This document shows positions 9,101 through 17,005 of a DNA stretch of 45,077 nucleotides, piece by piece. Location: assembly GCA_038043185.1 (NCBI GenBank), contig JBBTCO010000031.1, positions 1 to 45,077 on the forward strand, written 5' to 3'. The notes beneath the pieces are model-generated. The model was given only the letters and a program-made list of their open reading frames with translations, was not told the origin of the DNA and did not search any database. Both the position numbers and the translations under genes were made by a program. Position 1 is the stretch's first letter; every line of letters begins with the position of its first letter. The DNA is from UBA5009 sp038043185. Its GTDB lineage: Bacteria > Bdellovibrionota > Bdellovibrionia > Bdellovibrionales > Bdellovibrionaceae.

Positions 9101-9469
9101 ATCATCGGGGTGAAAGATTTGTGCTATACCATAGTTTTCGAGTTCTTTCTTTTCTTCGTGGATAATGACACCACCACCGCCACCAAAAATTTTTACATAA
9201 CCACAACCGGCCTCATCCAGAAGGTCTTTCATGTATTTGAAATACTCCATGTGCCCGCCCTGATAGGAACTGACACAAACTCCTTGAGCGCCTTCTTGCA
9301 GAATAGTTTTAACAACATCACTGACCGAGCGATTGTGACCCAGATGAATAACTTCAGCACCAAACTCTTGTAAAATCCGACGGATGATATTGATGCTGGC
9401 ATCATGTCCATCAAATAAACTTGCGGCCGTAACAATGCGAACTGGATTTTTAGGCTGGTAACGTGACAT
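6191..9469 (-). CDS. icmF: Fused isobutyryl-CoA mutase with G-protein chaperone domain
   Basis: 1092 residues with the IcmF domain order. First comes a B12-binding domain (about 10-140; DGHDAS at 20-25 in place of DxHxxG). Next is a MeaI-type GTPase chaperone (about 205-420; P-loop GITGTGGAGKSS at 215-226). A linker and a mutase TIM barrel (about 560-1092; INGPAPIILAF, SGYHIAEAGANPISQ) follow. IcmF interconverts isobutyryl-CoA and n-butyryl-CoA using adenosylcobalamin; some relatives also take isovaleryl/pivalyl-CoA. It is the last gene of hbd-crt-icmF, starting 2 bases after the crt stop, so its butyryl-CoA would feed the two upstream-encoded enzymes once dehydrogenated. Confidence 0.92.
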   Translation of the reverse strand: MSRYQPKNPVRIVTAASLFDGHDASINIIRRILQEFGAEVIHLGHNRSVSDVVKTILQEGAQGVCVSSYQGGHMEYFKYMKDLLDEAGCGYVKIFGGGGGVIIHEEKKELENYGIAQIFHPDDGRRLGLEGMIETIVKECDFDLEKVAFENSKKFPLLHKTSRKFFDSLFGQDLVPSVELGVALTSIENGKNKVALEKLGLDVFKRKSGTPLVLGITGTGGAGKSSLIDELVQRFLNSFVDKKIAVVCVDPSKRKTGGSLLGDRIRMNSLSRSRVFMRSVASRGSGREIAQSLPDILNFLKQLDFDFIIAETSGIGQGNTAITEVSDLSMYVMTSDFGAQSQLEKIDMIDFADLIAVNKADRRGAQDALRDVTKQYKRSRKIFDDKTQVPVFLTQANQFNDGGLNKLFFELMRQMNEKTKQFPISEAYKKTVLSAEEHIIIPSERQNYLAEIATTIRKYKERVKIQSEKVSQWGALQSVQQMTKLSDSQMQQMIEKLTQDLTADEISDIKNWDQFIEQYAQDDLVFHVRGKEFRQSLVSESLSGSKIRKIVPPKLRDWGDRYQFLKLENVPGKFPYTGGVFPLKRDDEDPKRMFAGEGTPERTNRRFHYLCEGEKAHRLSTAFDSVTLYGQDPDLRPDIFGKVGESGVSICSLNDMKKLYAGFDLCSPNTSVSMTINGPAPIILAFYFNTAIDYQIEKKEKELGRRLTETEWTQTSEWTLQQVRGTVQADILKEDQGQNTCIFSINFALKMMGDIQEYFVKKKIKNFYSVSISGYHIAEAGANPISQLAFTLSNGFTFVEYYRSRGLSIDEFAGNLSFFFSNGLDPEYSVLGRVARRIWAIAMKDLYKANDRSQKLKYHIQTSGRSLHAQEIAFNDIRTTLQALIAIYDNCNSLHTNAYDEAITTPTEESVRRAMAIQMIINKEFGMTKNENPNQGSYFFEELTDLVEEAVLTEFMRINERGGVLGAMETQYQRSKIQEESLYYERLKHDGTLPVIGVNTFIDPKTLKANYVPPKIELARASYEEKNQQLTHLNELKTVNTVNANEAIEDLKAAALAGKNIFAALMKAARVCSLYQMSQALYEVGGQYRRNI

Positions 9470-9471
9470 TT

Positions 9472-10263
9472 TTATTTTCCATAGAACTCTGGCTTACGTC
9501 CTTCAAGAAAGGCCTTGGTGCCTTCCCGACAATCCTCGGTATTAAAAAGTTCGGCAAATTGTTCGGCTTCCATTTTTTGCGCCTCTTCAACTTCCATATC
9601 CCAAGCCCGATTTATCGATTTTTTGGCCTGTGCTACAGCCTTCGGTGCACGACTTAATATAAGCTCTACTTTTTTCTTAATTTCGGGCATCAGCTGATCA
9701 GCAGGAAATATCCTATTCACTAAACCTATTCGGAACGCTTCTTCCGCTGTGATCATCTCACCAGAATAAGTCAACTCACGCGCTCGTCGTATTCCCACGG
9801 CTCGTGACAATCTTACAGTACCACCAAAACCGGGAATCAATCCCAGACTGACTTCAGGTAAACCAAATTTTGCTTTTTCTGAAGCGTAAATAAAATCACA
9901 AGCTAAAGCTAATTCGCAACCCCCGCCTAAAGCAAAACCATTCACCGCTGCAATCACCGGAATATTCAATAAATTAAGCTCATGAAATATACTTTGGCCA
10001 CGGCGGGCGTAAGGATGGGCCAGATCTTCATTCAAATCCGCCAGCTCTTTAATATCTGCCCCAGCAACAAATGATTTTTCACCCATTCCAGTTACAATTA
10101 AAGCACGGGCATTATCAAAATTCATTTCGCTCAACTGGCGAAGGACATCAGACATTTCACCTAAAACTTCACTGCTAAGCGCATTCAAAGCTTTTGGACG
10201 ATTGATGGTTAAGGTCCAAACTGGACCTTCGTGAGTGAAAGAAATCGATTTATAGCTATTCAT
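9472..10263 (-). CDS. crt: Enoyl-CoA hydratase (crotonase)
   Basis: 263 residues of the crotonase fold. Visible are the oxyanion-hole region FVAGADIKEL, the glycine-rich NGFALGGGCELALACD with the first catalytic Glu, and LPEVSLGLIPGFGGTVRL with the second Glu and the FGG loop. It hydrates short-chain enoyl-CoA (crotonyl-CoA) to 3-hydroxyacyl-CoA. It begins 5 bases after hbd and ends 2 bases before icmF, so all three are probably on one transcript. Short-chain specificity is inferred from that pairing. Confidence 0.9.
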   Translation of the reverse strand: MNSYKSISFTHEGPVWTLTINRPKALNALSSEVLGEMSDVLRQLSEMNFDNARALIVTGMGEKSFVAGADIKELADLNEDLAHPYARRGQSIFHELNLLNIPVIAAVNGFALGGGCELALACDFIYASEKAKFGLPEVSLGLIPGFGGTVRLSRAVGIRRARELTYSGEMITAEEAFRIGLVNRIFPADQLMPEIKKKVELILSRAPKAVAQAKKSINRAWDMEVEEAQKMEAEQFAELFNTEDCREGTKAFLEGRKPEFYGK

Positions 10264-10268
10264 GAGGC

Positions 10269-11132
10269 CTACTTCTGATTTTCATAATTATAAAAGCCAC
10301 GCCCGGTTTTCCGACCCAGCCATCCCGCCTCTACATATTTTGTCAATAGTGGGCAGGGACGATACTTGGAATCACCAAAACCATCATGCAAGACGTTCAT
10401 AATCGCCAAGCAAGTATCAAGTCCGATAAAATCAGCCAAAGTGAGTGGCCCCATGGGTTGGTTCGTCCCTAACTTCATCGCATTATCAATAGCCTCTACA
10501 CTGGCAATTCCTTCGTGAAGAGAATAAACAGCTTCGTTAATCATCGGCATAAGAATACGATTAACAATAAAGCCGGGCATGTCCTTATCGCTTGGAACAA
10601 AAACTTTATCCATTTTTTCCGCTAATGATTTTATGGCCGAGAATGTTTGATCTGAAGTTTGCAAACCACGAATTCCCTCGACCAATTTCATCAGTGGCAC
10701 GGGATTCATAAAATGCATTCCTGCGACTTGTGATGGACGTTTAGTTGCCGCCGCAATTTTGGTAATAGAAATCGAAGACGTATTGCTGCACAACAAAGCT
10801 TCTGGTTTTGCAATAGCATCAAGTTCTTTAAATATTTTTAATTTTAAATCCAAATTTTCAGTGGCTGCTTCCACAATAACATCGCAGCTTTTTAATTCAG
10901 CCAGAGAGGTGCTAGTCTGGATTCTCTTAAGCAATTCTGCTTTTTGATCCTCCGTCATGACTGCCTTTTTTACCAATCGATCACAAGAGCCTGCGATCAC
11001 TTGCATGGCCTTTTCTAACGAGGGCGCCGCCACATCCGTTAAAACCACAGAATAACCAAATTGAGCAGCAACTTGGGCAATGCCATTTCCCATTTGTCCA
11101 GCGCCTATAACGCCTATTTTTTTGATGTTCAT
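10269..11132 (-). CDS. hbd: 3-hydroxybutyryl-CoA dehydrogenase
   Basis: 287 residues, the length of stand-alone HBDH enzymes. It has an N-terminal NAD-binding motif GVIGAGQMGNGIAQ (about 6-19), then SNTSSISITKIA, the catalytic His region MHFMNPVPLMKLVE, and the C-terminal GLDTCLAIMNVLHDGFGD and GRKTGRGFYNY motifs. It oxidises 3-hydroxybutyryl-CoA to acetoacetyl-CoA. It is first in the hbd-crt-icmF operon and divergent from the SH3 protein gene, with about 106 bases between starts to hold both promoters. No operator was recognised. Confidence 0.92.
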   Translation of the reverse strand: MNIKKIGVIGAGQMGNGIAQVAAQFGYSVVLTDVAAPSLEKAMQVIAGSCDRLVKKAVMTEDQKAELLKRIQTSTSLAELKSCDVIVEAATENLDLKLKIFKELDAIAKPEALLCSNTSSISITKIAAATKRPSQVAGMHFMNPVPLMKLVEGIRGLQTSDQTFSAIKSLAEKMDKVFVPSDKDMPGFIVNRILMPMINEAVYSLHEGIASVEAIDNAMKLGTNQPMGPLTLADFIGLDTCLAIMNVLHDGFGDSKYRPCPLLTKYVEAGWLGRKTGRGFYNYENQK

Positions 11133-11238
11133 TTATACCTCGCATTAATCCTTATCCGAATTCAAACTGCGAGTCAAAACTCAGATCTGGTCTTGCTCAT
11201 TTGCTTCGCGCGTTGCAAACTTTAGACGAGGTTTTCCA

Positions 11239-12585
11239 ATGAAATGGATTTTGTTGGTCCTGTTTTCATGTCAGTCCTATGCGGCATTACCCTTGCTCCT
11301 GCCCGAAGCCACATCTTTTTACAAAACTCCTAAAAGTTTGTTTTCTTCTGGCCAATGCTCACGTTTGGAATTGGAAAAAAATATCCTTCGTACCGAGACC
11401 GAACTGAGTTACCAAATTCAATGGGATAAACGTAATTTTGAAATCAAAGGCCCCGATATAATACGCGAGATTCAGTTAGCCAAATCCGCTTACAACACGG
11501 AAATGGTGATTCTTCGAAGCCAACCTCAATCTAACAGCAGTTACTTGAGTTCACTTAAGGCAAAAACTCAATTTCTAATTCTAGCAACAGAAAATTCTTG
11601 GGCTCTGGTTCGTACCCAAAACCAAGAAGGCTGGGTGCCCCTTTTTAGTCTTGAAGCCAATTCCGAAGACATGGGCGCGGCCGTCACCTTGATTGATTCC
11701 TTTATTCGAGAAAAACCTGATTTAAATTCCAAGTTGATCACCACAATTCCTCTTGGAACCCGCTTGCAAGAATTTGAAATTCAAGGCGATTGGATTCGTC
11801 TTAACACACCAAAATACAAGGGTTTTATAGACCTGGGACATGTCTATTTACGAGCCGACTTTGCCCGCTGGGCTCACCATCGTCGATTGGGCTGGATCCA
11901 AGTTCTTCATCGTGAAAATTTTAAACTTAAAACACAAGATAATTTATTTTTTCCACTCAGCGATTTCACTGCTTTTGTTTCCCATCCCCACCGTGCATTT
12001 GTCATTAATTCTCAGTCCAAGGGGCCGCAAAAACGATCCCGAGTAGAAATTAAAAAATTCCATGCTGATCGATGGGCCTCCAGTCGGTTGAAAGATCATG
12101 GCGAAGTCTGGTGGAAAAAAGAATCTCTCGCCCTGGGAGTCAATATCAAACCGCAAACATCGGAAGAAATAAGCACTTCGGAATTGCTCAAGCGAGATAT
12201 CTTTTCAATGGCTTTTACCGATACAAAAAAAATTCAAGGAATTGTTTCCGCAAAAGGAATTTTCAAAACTGAGGACGGTAAGAATTGGCGGCGATTGGAT
12301 TCCTTTGGCAATGGCGACTTTCCCGTTGCTGTTCACAAAGATGGTGCGTGGTTTGTGGGGGCCTACCGCAGTCTGGATAATGGCAAAAGCTTCGAACCTT
12401 TTATTCGTTGGGATAAAGTCGCCGACGTTCTTGCTAAAAAAAATATCGGTATAGGTTCTATGGTCAAGATTCTTAGAATTGAATCTTTAAAAACTCCCTA
12501 TATTGAAATCTTAATGGACACCGGGGCTCGTCGTGTGAGTCTTCAGACGCATATCTACAATCAAACCTGGCAAACAGTGAAGTAA
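11239..12585 (+). CDS. Secreted protein with SH3-like domains and BNR-like C-terminal region
   Basis: 448 residues with a clear signal peptide (MKWILLVLFSCQSYA). Two bacterial-SH3-like stretches are suggested: about 100-140 with ENSWALVRTQNQEGWVP, and about 150-205 with IREKPDLNSKLITTIPLG and GDWIRLNTPKYKGFIDL. The last third has repeats such as GIFKTEDGKNWRRLDSFG and YRSLDNGKSFEPF that resemble BNR/Asp-box beta-propeller blades. These folds usually mediate binding of cell wall or other polymers, so it may be a periplasmic or surface binding protein. The function is unknown. Its 3' end overlaps the convergent plsC by 25 bases. Confidence 0.7.
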   Translation: MKWILLVLFSCQSYAALPLLLPEATSFYKTPKSLFSSGQCSRLELEKNILRTETELSYQIQWDKRNFEIKGPDIIREIQLAKSAYNTEMVILRSQPQSNSSYLSSLKAKTQFLILATENSWALVRTQNQEGWVPLFSLEANSEDMGAAVTLIDSFIREKPDLNSKLITTIPLGTRLQEFEIQGDWIRLNTPKYKGFIDLGHVYLRADFARWAHHRRLGWIQVLHRENFKLKTQDNLFFPLSDFTAFVSHPHRAFVINSQSKGPQKRSRVEIKKFHADRWASSRLKDHGEVWWKKESLALGVNIKPQTSEEISTSELLKRDIFSMAFTDTKKIQGIVSAKGIFKTEDGKNWRRLDSFGNGDFPVAVHKDGAWFVGAYRSLDNGKSFEPFIRWDKVADVLAKKNIGIGSMVKILRIESLKTPYIEILMDTGARRVSLQTHIYNQTWQTVK

Positions 12586-13292
12586 TCCTTCATGACGTTG
12601 TAAACCTTCTTCTGCAGATCGTGACGAGTTTCAAAAGTTTCTGCTTCGGTTGATATCGCAGGCAGTACTTGAATATGAATTGTGCGATGCCAAGCATCCC
12701 AGTTTGGTAACCAAGATTTTTTTGGCATCACGGCATTCGCATTTTTTATAATAACAGGAACAATTGGAGCTTTTGCACCAATGGCGAAAATAAATGGACC
12801 CGTTTTGAACGGAGCTAAAATTTCCGCATTTTGCCGAGTTCCTTCTGGAGCTAAGGCGAATTTTTCGCCGCGTAAAATTTTTTCTCTATTATTATCATAA
12901 ACTTTATAAACTTCCCGCCGATCGGCGCGATCAATTACTAAAACCCCTGCTCGACTCATTGCCGGACCGAAAAAAGGAATTTGAAATAATTCTTTTTTTG
13001 CGCCAAACCGAAAACCAGGAAATGCTGCACTCATTGAGAAAATATCAAAAAAACTAGTGTGATTAAAAACAAAAAGGCAACCTCCACTTGGGACATTTTC
13101 AAGTCCTTGCACCTGCACGGAAACGCCAAACATCCAACAAGTGATGCCGCCCCAATATTTGATAATCCGGTTATCCAAAGAACGAGATGAAAAAAGATAA
13201 TTACATCCAATAAAAGTGAGCGAAGTGACGCTCAGATAAAACGGATATAAAAAACACATCACAAGAGTACGCAATAAAGTGAACACTTTCAA
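12561..13292 (-). CDS. plsC: 1-acyl-sn-glycerol-3-phosphate acyltransferase
   Basis: 243 residues. The acyltransferase motif NHTSFFD (H78, D83) and the phosphate-binding motif PEGTRQ (E150 to R153) are both present. A hydrophobic N-terminus (about 5-35) would anchor it to the inner membrane. PlsC acylates lysophosphatidic acid to phosphatidic acid in phospholipid synthesis. It starts 4 bases after the upstream gene on the same strand, so it is the second gene of a two-gene operon. Its 3' end runs into the convergent SH3-protein gene. Confidence 0.88.
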   Translation of the reverse strand: MKVFTLLRTLVMCFLYPFYLSVTSLTFIGCNYLFSSRSLDNRIIKYWGGITCWMFGVSVQVQGLENVPSGGCLFVFNHTSFFDIFSMSAAFPGFRFGAKKELFQIPFFGPAMSRAGVLVIDRADRREVYKVYDNNREKILRGEKFALAPEGTRQNAEILAPFKTGPFIFAIGAKAPIVPVIIKNANAVMPKKSWLPNWDAWHRTIHIQVLPAISTEAETFETRHDLQKKVYNVMKDYFTVCQV

Positions 13293-13296
13293 AAGA

Positions 13297-14421
13297 CTAC
13301 TCCTCGACTTCTGGCAGCACGCGGGCTCTTGCCTTCATCTTTTGCCTCTCTTTGTAGGCTTGATGCTCGGAAGGTCCACTGAGTGCTTTTTGATGAGATT
13401 CCTGATCCATAATTTGAACTTCATAGGGATAAAAAAAACTAAACGGTTTTTGCCCAGTCGGATTGATGGTAATTAATTGCCTTGTGATAAACTTAATAAA
13501 TCGAAAATCGCCGGCTGACTGGTCATTTGGTTTTCGAAGCAATTGATCTTGAAACTCAACACGATTTACGGCTTGTTGGTATTCTTCGTCAAAACGCTTT
13601 TGGATTTCTATATTTGTCAGCGGAATTTTAGCTTGAGAAAGCTCATCGCAAATTCGCACAAAAAGACTGACAGGATATAAATTATTTGAAGACTGATCAG
13701 GCATGATATGCGGAAAACTCATAAGATCTTCTTCAACTAAAAAACGGATCAGTTGAAAACTATCAAAAAGTGATTTTGTAATGAATCGGACTCCGAGTTT
13801 ATCAAAAATTTTCATTGCCAAAGCATCAGGTCGAGCCAAAAGTTTAATAACTGTACTTGAAGATGTTTTGAATGGCTTAACTTCGAAACCAGCCAATTCG
13901 ACGTCAATACCACCTTTTTTCCCTTGTAAGGTTTTTCTACTTTTTAATAAAATTTTATGTTGGCTGCCGTCATTAATAATTGCCTTTTGAAAGGGGCCAA
14001 GTATTTGATTTTGAATTTCTTCTGAAAAACTGCCAAAGAGATCATTTTCAGCATGCACAAAAACATGCATGCAACGAAGGATGGCACAGGACCAGCGCTG
14101 CAAATTCTTTTCTTCGGGATTGCGAGAACTCGCAAAAACTAACAATCTTGAAATGTCTTGAATTAACTTTGGGTTCATCAGTACTTCGGGAATTTCTTTT
14201 TTATCAAAACCCAATTTTTCAACCATCAAAACCAAAGCTCGACGATGAAAATACCAAAGCGCCTCGACATCATCTTTTTTCTCAAGGTCAAAACCATAAC
14301 ATTTAATAAAGGATCGAGCGGCCTCAATACTCTGCAAATCCAACCCTGGAATATCGATGGCTGATCTTCCACCGGCAACAGAGTTCAAAATGTTGAGATC
14401 AAATTTTAATCGATGTGGCAT
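13297..14421 (-). CDS. Conserved hypothetical protein (possibly the TIGR04552 family)
   Basis: 374 residues, soluble, no signal peptide. Blocks such as KLGVRFITKSLFDSFQLIRFL and FPHIMPDQSSNNLYPV resemble, from memory, a family annotated TIGR04552 in myxobacteria and bdellovibrios; this is an inference and not a search result. The C-terminal 30 residues are highly charged (KERQKMKARARVLPEVEE). It is cotranscribed with plsC (4-base gap). Its Shine-Dalgarno-like GAGGG is inside the stem of a 9-bp hairpin just upstream of ATG. No function can be assigned. Confidence 0.7.
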   Translation of the reverse strand: MPHRLKFDLNILNSVAGGRSAIDIPGLDLQSIEAARSFIKCYGFDLEKKDDVEALWYFHRRALVLMVEKLGFDKKEIPEVLMNPKLIQDISRLLVFASSRNPEEKNLQRWSCAILRCMHVFVHAENDLFGSFSEEIQNQILGPFQKAIINDGSQHKILLKSRKTLQGKKGGIDVELAGFEVKPFKTSSSTVIKLLARPDALAMKIFDKLGVRFITKSLFDSFQLIRFLVEEDLMSFPHIMPDQSSNNLYPVSLFVRICDELSQAKIPLTNIEIQKRFDEEYQQAVNRVEFQDQLLRKPNDQSAGDFRFIKFITRQLITINPTGQKPFSFFYPYEVQIMDQESHQKALSGPSEHQAYKERQKMKARARVLPEVEE

Positions 14422-14422
14422 T

Positions 14423-14444
14423 CCCTCATTCTTTGGAATGAGGG
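14423..14444 (-). promoter_or_regulatory. Hairpin covering the ribosome-binding site of the gene at 13297-14421
   Basis: CCCTCATTC and GAATGAGGG form a perfect 9-bp stem with a 4-base loop, one base before the start codon on the minus strand. The only Shine-Dalgarno-like sequence (GAGGG) is in its 3' arm. It could lower translation of the downstream pair, or it could be the terminator of the lipoprotein gene, though no T-run follows. Confidence 0.45.
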
Positions 14445-14476
14445 TCTAACAATCAAGGGAAATTTAATAGTCTTTC

Positions 14477-15127
14477 TTAATAAAAGACGGCGCAAGAGCT
14501 CAAAGTGAAAGCGCCTAAGGATTTAGCTTGTGACATTCCCGAGTTTTGGTAACTGACTCGGCCCTGAATCTGATTACTCGTATTTCGCCCTTGGACCATA
14601 ACTTGTCCGTAGCTATCTTGAAATGTGAGAGTAAATTCTCCGGTTGAAGCATTCACGTTGGCTTGTGTAGCACTGTCATATTTGACCTCAATTACACCAA
14701 GTTCATTTACCTCGGAGTCATAAATTGACAGCATAAGACCGCTTTGATTTCCAACCACAGTTTGTCCGTTGAGTTTAACTCTTAATTGTATATCAACCCC
14801 AGTCGATGTGGAATTTGCACTTCCATCGAGGTCGCCAATCTCTTCGCCTAAAAACTCAGCATAATTGTTACGAAAAGCACCCATAAGACTTCCATCATCA
14901 ATGAGTCTTCCGGCTGCTTGAGTTGATCCATTACAAGAAGCAGGTACTTGTTGTTGCCCATTTCCAAGGAAACCAGTGGTATTCGTTACTCCAGTTTGAA
15001 CTCCACGAGCGCTTTGAGCTCGATTAGCGCCACTACCTGATTTTTTTGCGCAGGCTGCCATCCCTAAAAATGCAACAAGCATTATAAGAGAAGAAATCGT
15101 TTTTATATAAGCCGATACTGTTTTCAT
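14477..15127 (-). CDS. Hypothetical lipoprotein
   Basis: 216 residues. The N-terminus is a lipoprotein signal: MKTVSAYIKTISSLIMLVAF followed by lipobox LGMAAC, with Cys26 as the predicted lipidated residue. A Ser/Gly/Gln-rich linker follows. The rest is beta-rich and polar, with alternating strands (GVDIQLRVKLNGQTVVG, GEFTLTFQDSYGQVMVQG), and two further cysteines that might form a disulphide. It is probably attached to the inner leaflet of the outer membrane. Its start is preceded by AAGGAG-type bases about 6 nt upstream. The function is unknown. Confidence 0.75.
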   Translation of the reverse strand: MKTVSAYIKTISSLIMLVAFLGMAACAKKSGSGANRAQSARGVQTGVTNTTGFLGNGQQQVPASCNGSTQAAGRLIDDGSLMGAFRNNYAEFLGEEIGDLDGSANSTSTGVDIQLRVKLNGQTVVGNQSGLMLSIYDSEVNELGVIEVKYDSATQANVNASTGEFTLTFQDSYGQVMVQGRNTSNQIQGRVSYQNSGMSQAKSLGAFTLSSCAVFY

Positions 15128-15322
15128 AAAAGTCTCCTTGATACTCTGAAGAGCAAATAAGAGACCGAACTATCCTTCTCAAAACGGATTAATCGCATTT
15201 AAGCGTCTCAAAATGAGATAAGTTTACTTTCTTCCTTATAAATCAAAGAACAAGACAATTTTTGTTAGACAGTTGCATATACAGCCAATCCTATGTTTAT
15301 ATTTTTGGATCAAGGAGCTTTT

Positions 15323-16114
15323 ATGAAAATATTTTTGCTATTTACCCTCGGACTATTTTCTTCTATTTCTTTTGCAGACCCCAGCTTTACTAATATCACC
15401 AGTGATGACTTTACTAATATTGCTAAAGAAGCCTCTGCAAACTTCACTCACAATTCGATGATTGGCGCCTCAAAGATGGGCAGTATATTCGGCTTTCAAG
15501 TGGGAGTCGTCGCTTCGCAAACGGCATCGCCAAAAACCAATGAGATCGTTAAACGAAATGCGGGCTCTGAGCTTCCGAATCTTTACAATACTGGAATCGT
15601 TGCCGCCGTTGGTATTCCCTTTGGAATTGCAGCAGAAGTTGTTTTATTACCAAAAGTTTCTGCCTCTGGGGCGGATCTTAGCTCAACCTCTTTCGCTTTA
15701 AAATATCAAATCAATGAAGTCATTCCCGTTTTACCCGTTAATCTGGCATTGCGCGGAGTTTACTCAACTTCTAAGTTTTCCTTTTCCCAAGCTATTTCAG
15801 GAACGACCTCAACCGTCCAAGACAACACGACCGTAAGTGGTTTACAGCTTTTAGTATCACCCATGTTGCCTATGATTGAACCTTATGCAGGAATTGGAAT
15901 GTTAACTGGCTCCAATGAACTTTCCGTTACAGGTACATCCGGAACCATTTTTGATTCGAGCTATTCTACATCTCAATCTGAAAAGAAAAGCGTATCAGGA
16001 ACACAGATTATTTTAGGAGTTGAAGCCAGTTTAGCATTCCTTAAAATTGGCGCTGAATACTCGCAGGCTTTTGATAGCAGTAGGATTGGTATAAAGTTCG
16101 GAATGGGGTTTTAG
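15323..16114 (+). CDS. Outer-membrane beta-barrel protein
   Basis: 263 residues from ATG at 15323, chosen because AAGGAG lies 5 bases upstream; the frame opens 30 bases earlier but without a site. Signal peptide MKIFLLFTLGLFSSISFA, then mature DPSF. The body alternates polar and hydrophobic residues in strands with glycine turns. It ends in the C-terminal strand RIGIKFGMGF with terminal Phe, the BAM-recognised signature. It probably forms a small pore or structural barrel; the substrate is unknown. Palindromic element 1 starts at its stop codon. Confidence 0.75.
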   Translation: MKIFLLFTLGLFSSISFADPSFTNITSDDFTNIAKEASANFTHNSMIGASKMGSIFGFQVGVVASQTASPKTNEIVKRNAGSELPNLYNTGIVAAVGIPFGIAAEVVLLPKVSASGADLSSTSFALKYQINEVIPVLPVNLALRGVYSTSKFSFSQAISGTTSTVQDNTTVSGLQLLVSPMLPMIEPYAGIGMLTGSNELSVTGTSGTIFDSSYSTSQSEKKSVSGTQIILGVEASLAFLKIGAEYSQAFDSSRIGIKFGMGF

Positions 16115-16137
16115 GTTTATAAGTGGGTTGGTTTGGG

Positions 16138-16260
16138 GGGTTTGAAGTTAGTTCTATTTATTTGGGACGCAGGCTCCTGCCTTCCCCAGCATCGGCCCTT
16201 TGGGCCGAGCGCGTCCCGCTTGCTGGGAGGTCCCAAATAAATAGAACTAACTTCAAACCC
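16138..16260 (+). repeat. Giant palindromic element 1 (core type A) after the beta-barrel gene
   Basis: The left arm 16138-16168 and right arm 16230-16260 are a perfect 31-bp inverted repeat enclosing a 61-base GC-rich core (16169-16229). The core folds into sub-hairpins: GCAGG/CCTGC, CCCAGCA/TGCTGGG and TCGGCCC/GGGCCGA. Beyond the arms, weaker pairing continues outward (16116-16137 with 16261-16284, e.g. TTTATAAGTGGGTTG against TTTATCAGTGAGTTG), back to the stop codon of the upstream gene. The core is the same as in element 2 (59 of 61 bases). The arms share only GGGAC/GTCCC with it. Confidence 0.93.
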
Positions 16261-16286
16261 ACACAAAACAACTCACTGATAAAACT

Positions 16287-16525
16287 TGAATTGAAAATCA
16301 GGCGGACCTGCTAGTCATTAAAACTGTCTTAACTTTAAAAGGTCCCGAATTCTTAGAATATAAAAGTAAATCAGATGATCCGCGACTTCCCGTAATTGCA
16401 GGGCGCTTTTTGAATACTGACTATGAAGTGTTAACGGACCTAGGGCTAGAGCGAGTCTGCTCTCTTCATCGATGATAACAAATATGCTAGTCTTATTAAT
16501 AATAATATAAAACGGAGACAAGGGC
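16287..16525. other. Intergenic stretch without recognisable gene
   Basis: Between palindromic element 1 and the small secreted gene. I see no coding frame with a ribosome site. The A+T-rich stretch around 16480-16512 probably contains the promoter of the small gene, but no clear -35/-10 pair is defined. Confidence 0.4.
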
Positions 16526-16804
16526 ATGAAATCTGCGCTGTTTATTCTGACAACGATTTTTTATTTAAATAGCTCATGGGCAGTTGAAAAAAAAGAGACA
16601 ATAAATAGAAAGCCTGCATCGGGTGAATTTGGATGCATGGAACTTCACCTTGGGGATTCGTACGATACAAGGGATGTTGGAAGATTGATTTCTCAAGACT
16701 GCAATACTGATAAACCGTTTTCAACATACCTTCGAATGTTTCCACTTCCAAAACATTTTAAAGAAGCCGCTAGAATCGTCACAGTCTGCTGTACAGCAAA
16801 GTAA
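16526..16804 (+). CDS. Small secreted hypothetical protein, flanked by two palindromic elements
   Basis: 92 residues with a signal peptide (MKSALFILTTIFYLNSSWA, cleaved before VEKK). The mature 73 residues contain four cysteines (GCMEL, QDCNT, VCCTAK), so one or two disulphides are possible in the periplasm. The Shine-Dalgarno GGAG is 8 bases before ATG, supporting a real gene. No family was recognised. It sits alone between palindromic elements 1 and 2, whose cores face each other in inverted orientation. Confidence 0.65.
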   Translation: MKSALFILTTIFYLNSSWAVEKKETINRKPASGEFGCMELHLGDSYDTRDVGRLISQDCNTDKPFSTYLRMFPLPKHFKEAARIVTVCCTAK

Positions 16805-16872
16805 TCATTCTGTCTTAAACGCCCATCACCAAATCTCAAAAGAATTTTTATTAACAGATTTTTTACCTACGA

Positions 16873-16991
16873 GCCTAAATTGTATTTTTGTAAATTGGGA
16901 CCTCCCAGCAAGCGGTACGCGCTCGGCCCGAAGGGCCGATGCTGGGGAAGGCAGGAGCCTGCGTCCCAATTTATAAAAATACAATTTAGGC
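16873..16991 (-). repeat. Giant palindromic element 2 (core type A) after fadJ
   Basis: Arms 16873-16901 and 16963-16991 pair at 28 of 29 positions and enclose a 61-base core (16902-16962). The core is the reverse complement of the element 1 core except for two bases. Read along the fadJ transcript, the core has the same orientation as element 1 has to its gene. Outside the arms, the plus strand at 16831-16857 encodes KSQKNFY-stop, an inverted near-copy of the fadJ C-terminus KSQKKFY-stop at 17006-17029. The palindrome therefore extends, imperfectly, into the fadJ coding end. Confidence 0.93.
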
Positions 16992-17005
16992 GCTAAAAAA
17001 CTCTG

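Noticed and set aside
16123..16314. 63-residue frame over element 1
   Set aside because: It is wholly within the palindrome and its flank, with no ribosome site. It is a by-product of the core sequence.
16138..16991. CRISPR array or integron attC sites as an explanation for the palindromes
   Set aside because: There are no regularly spaced repeats, no cas or integrase gene, and the conserved part is in the centre with variable arms, opposite to both designs.
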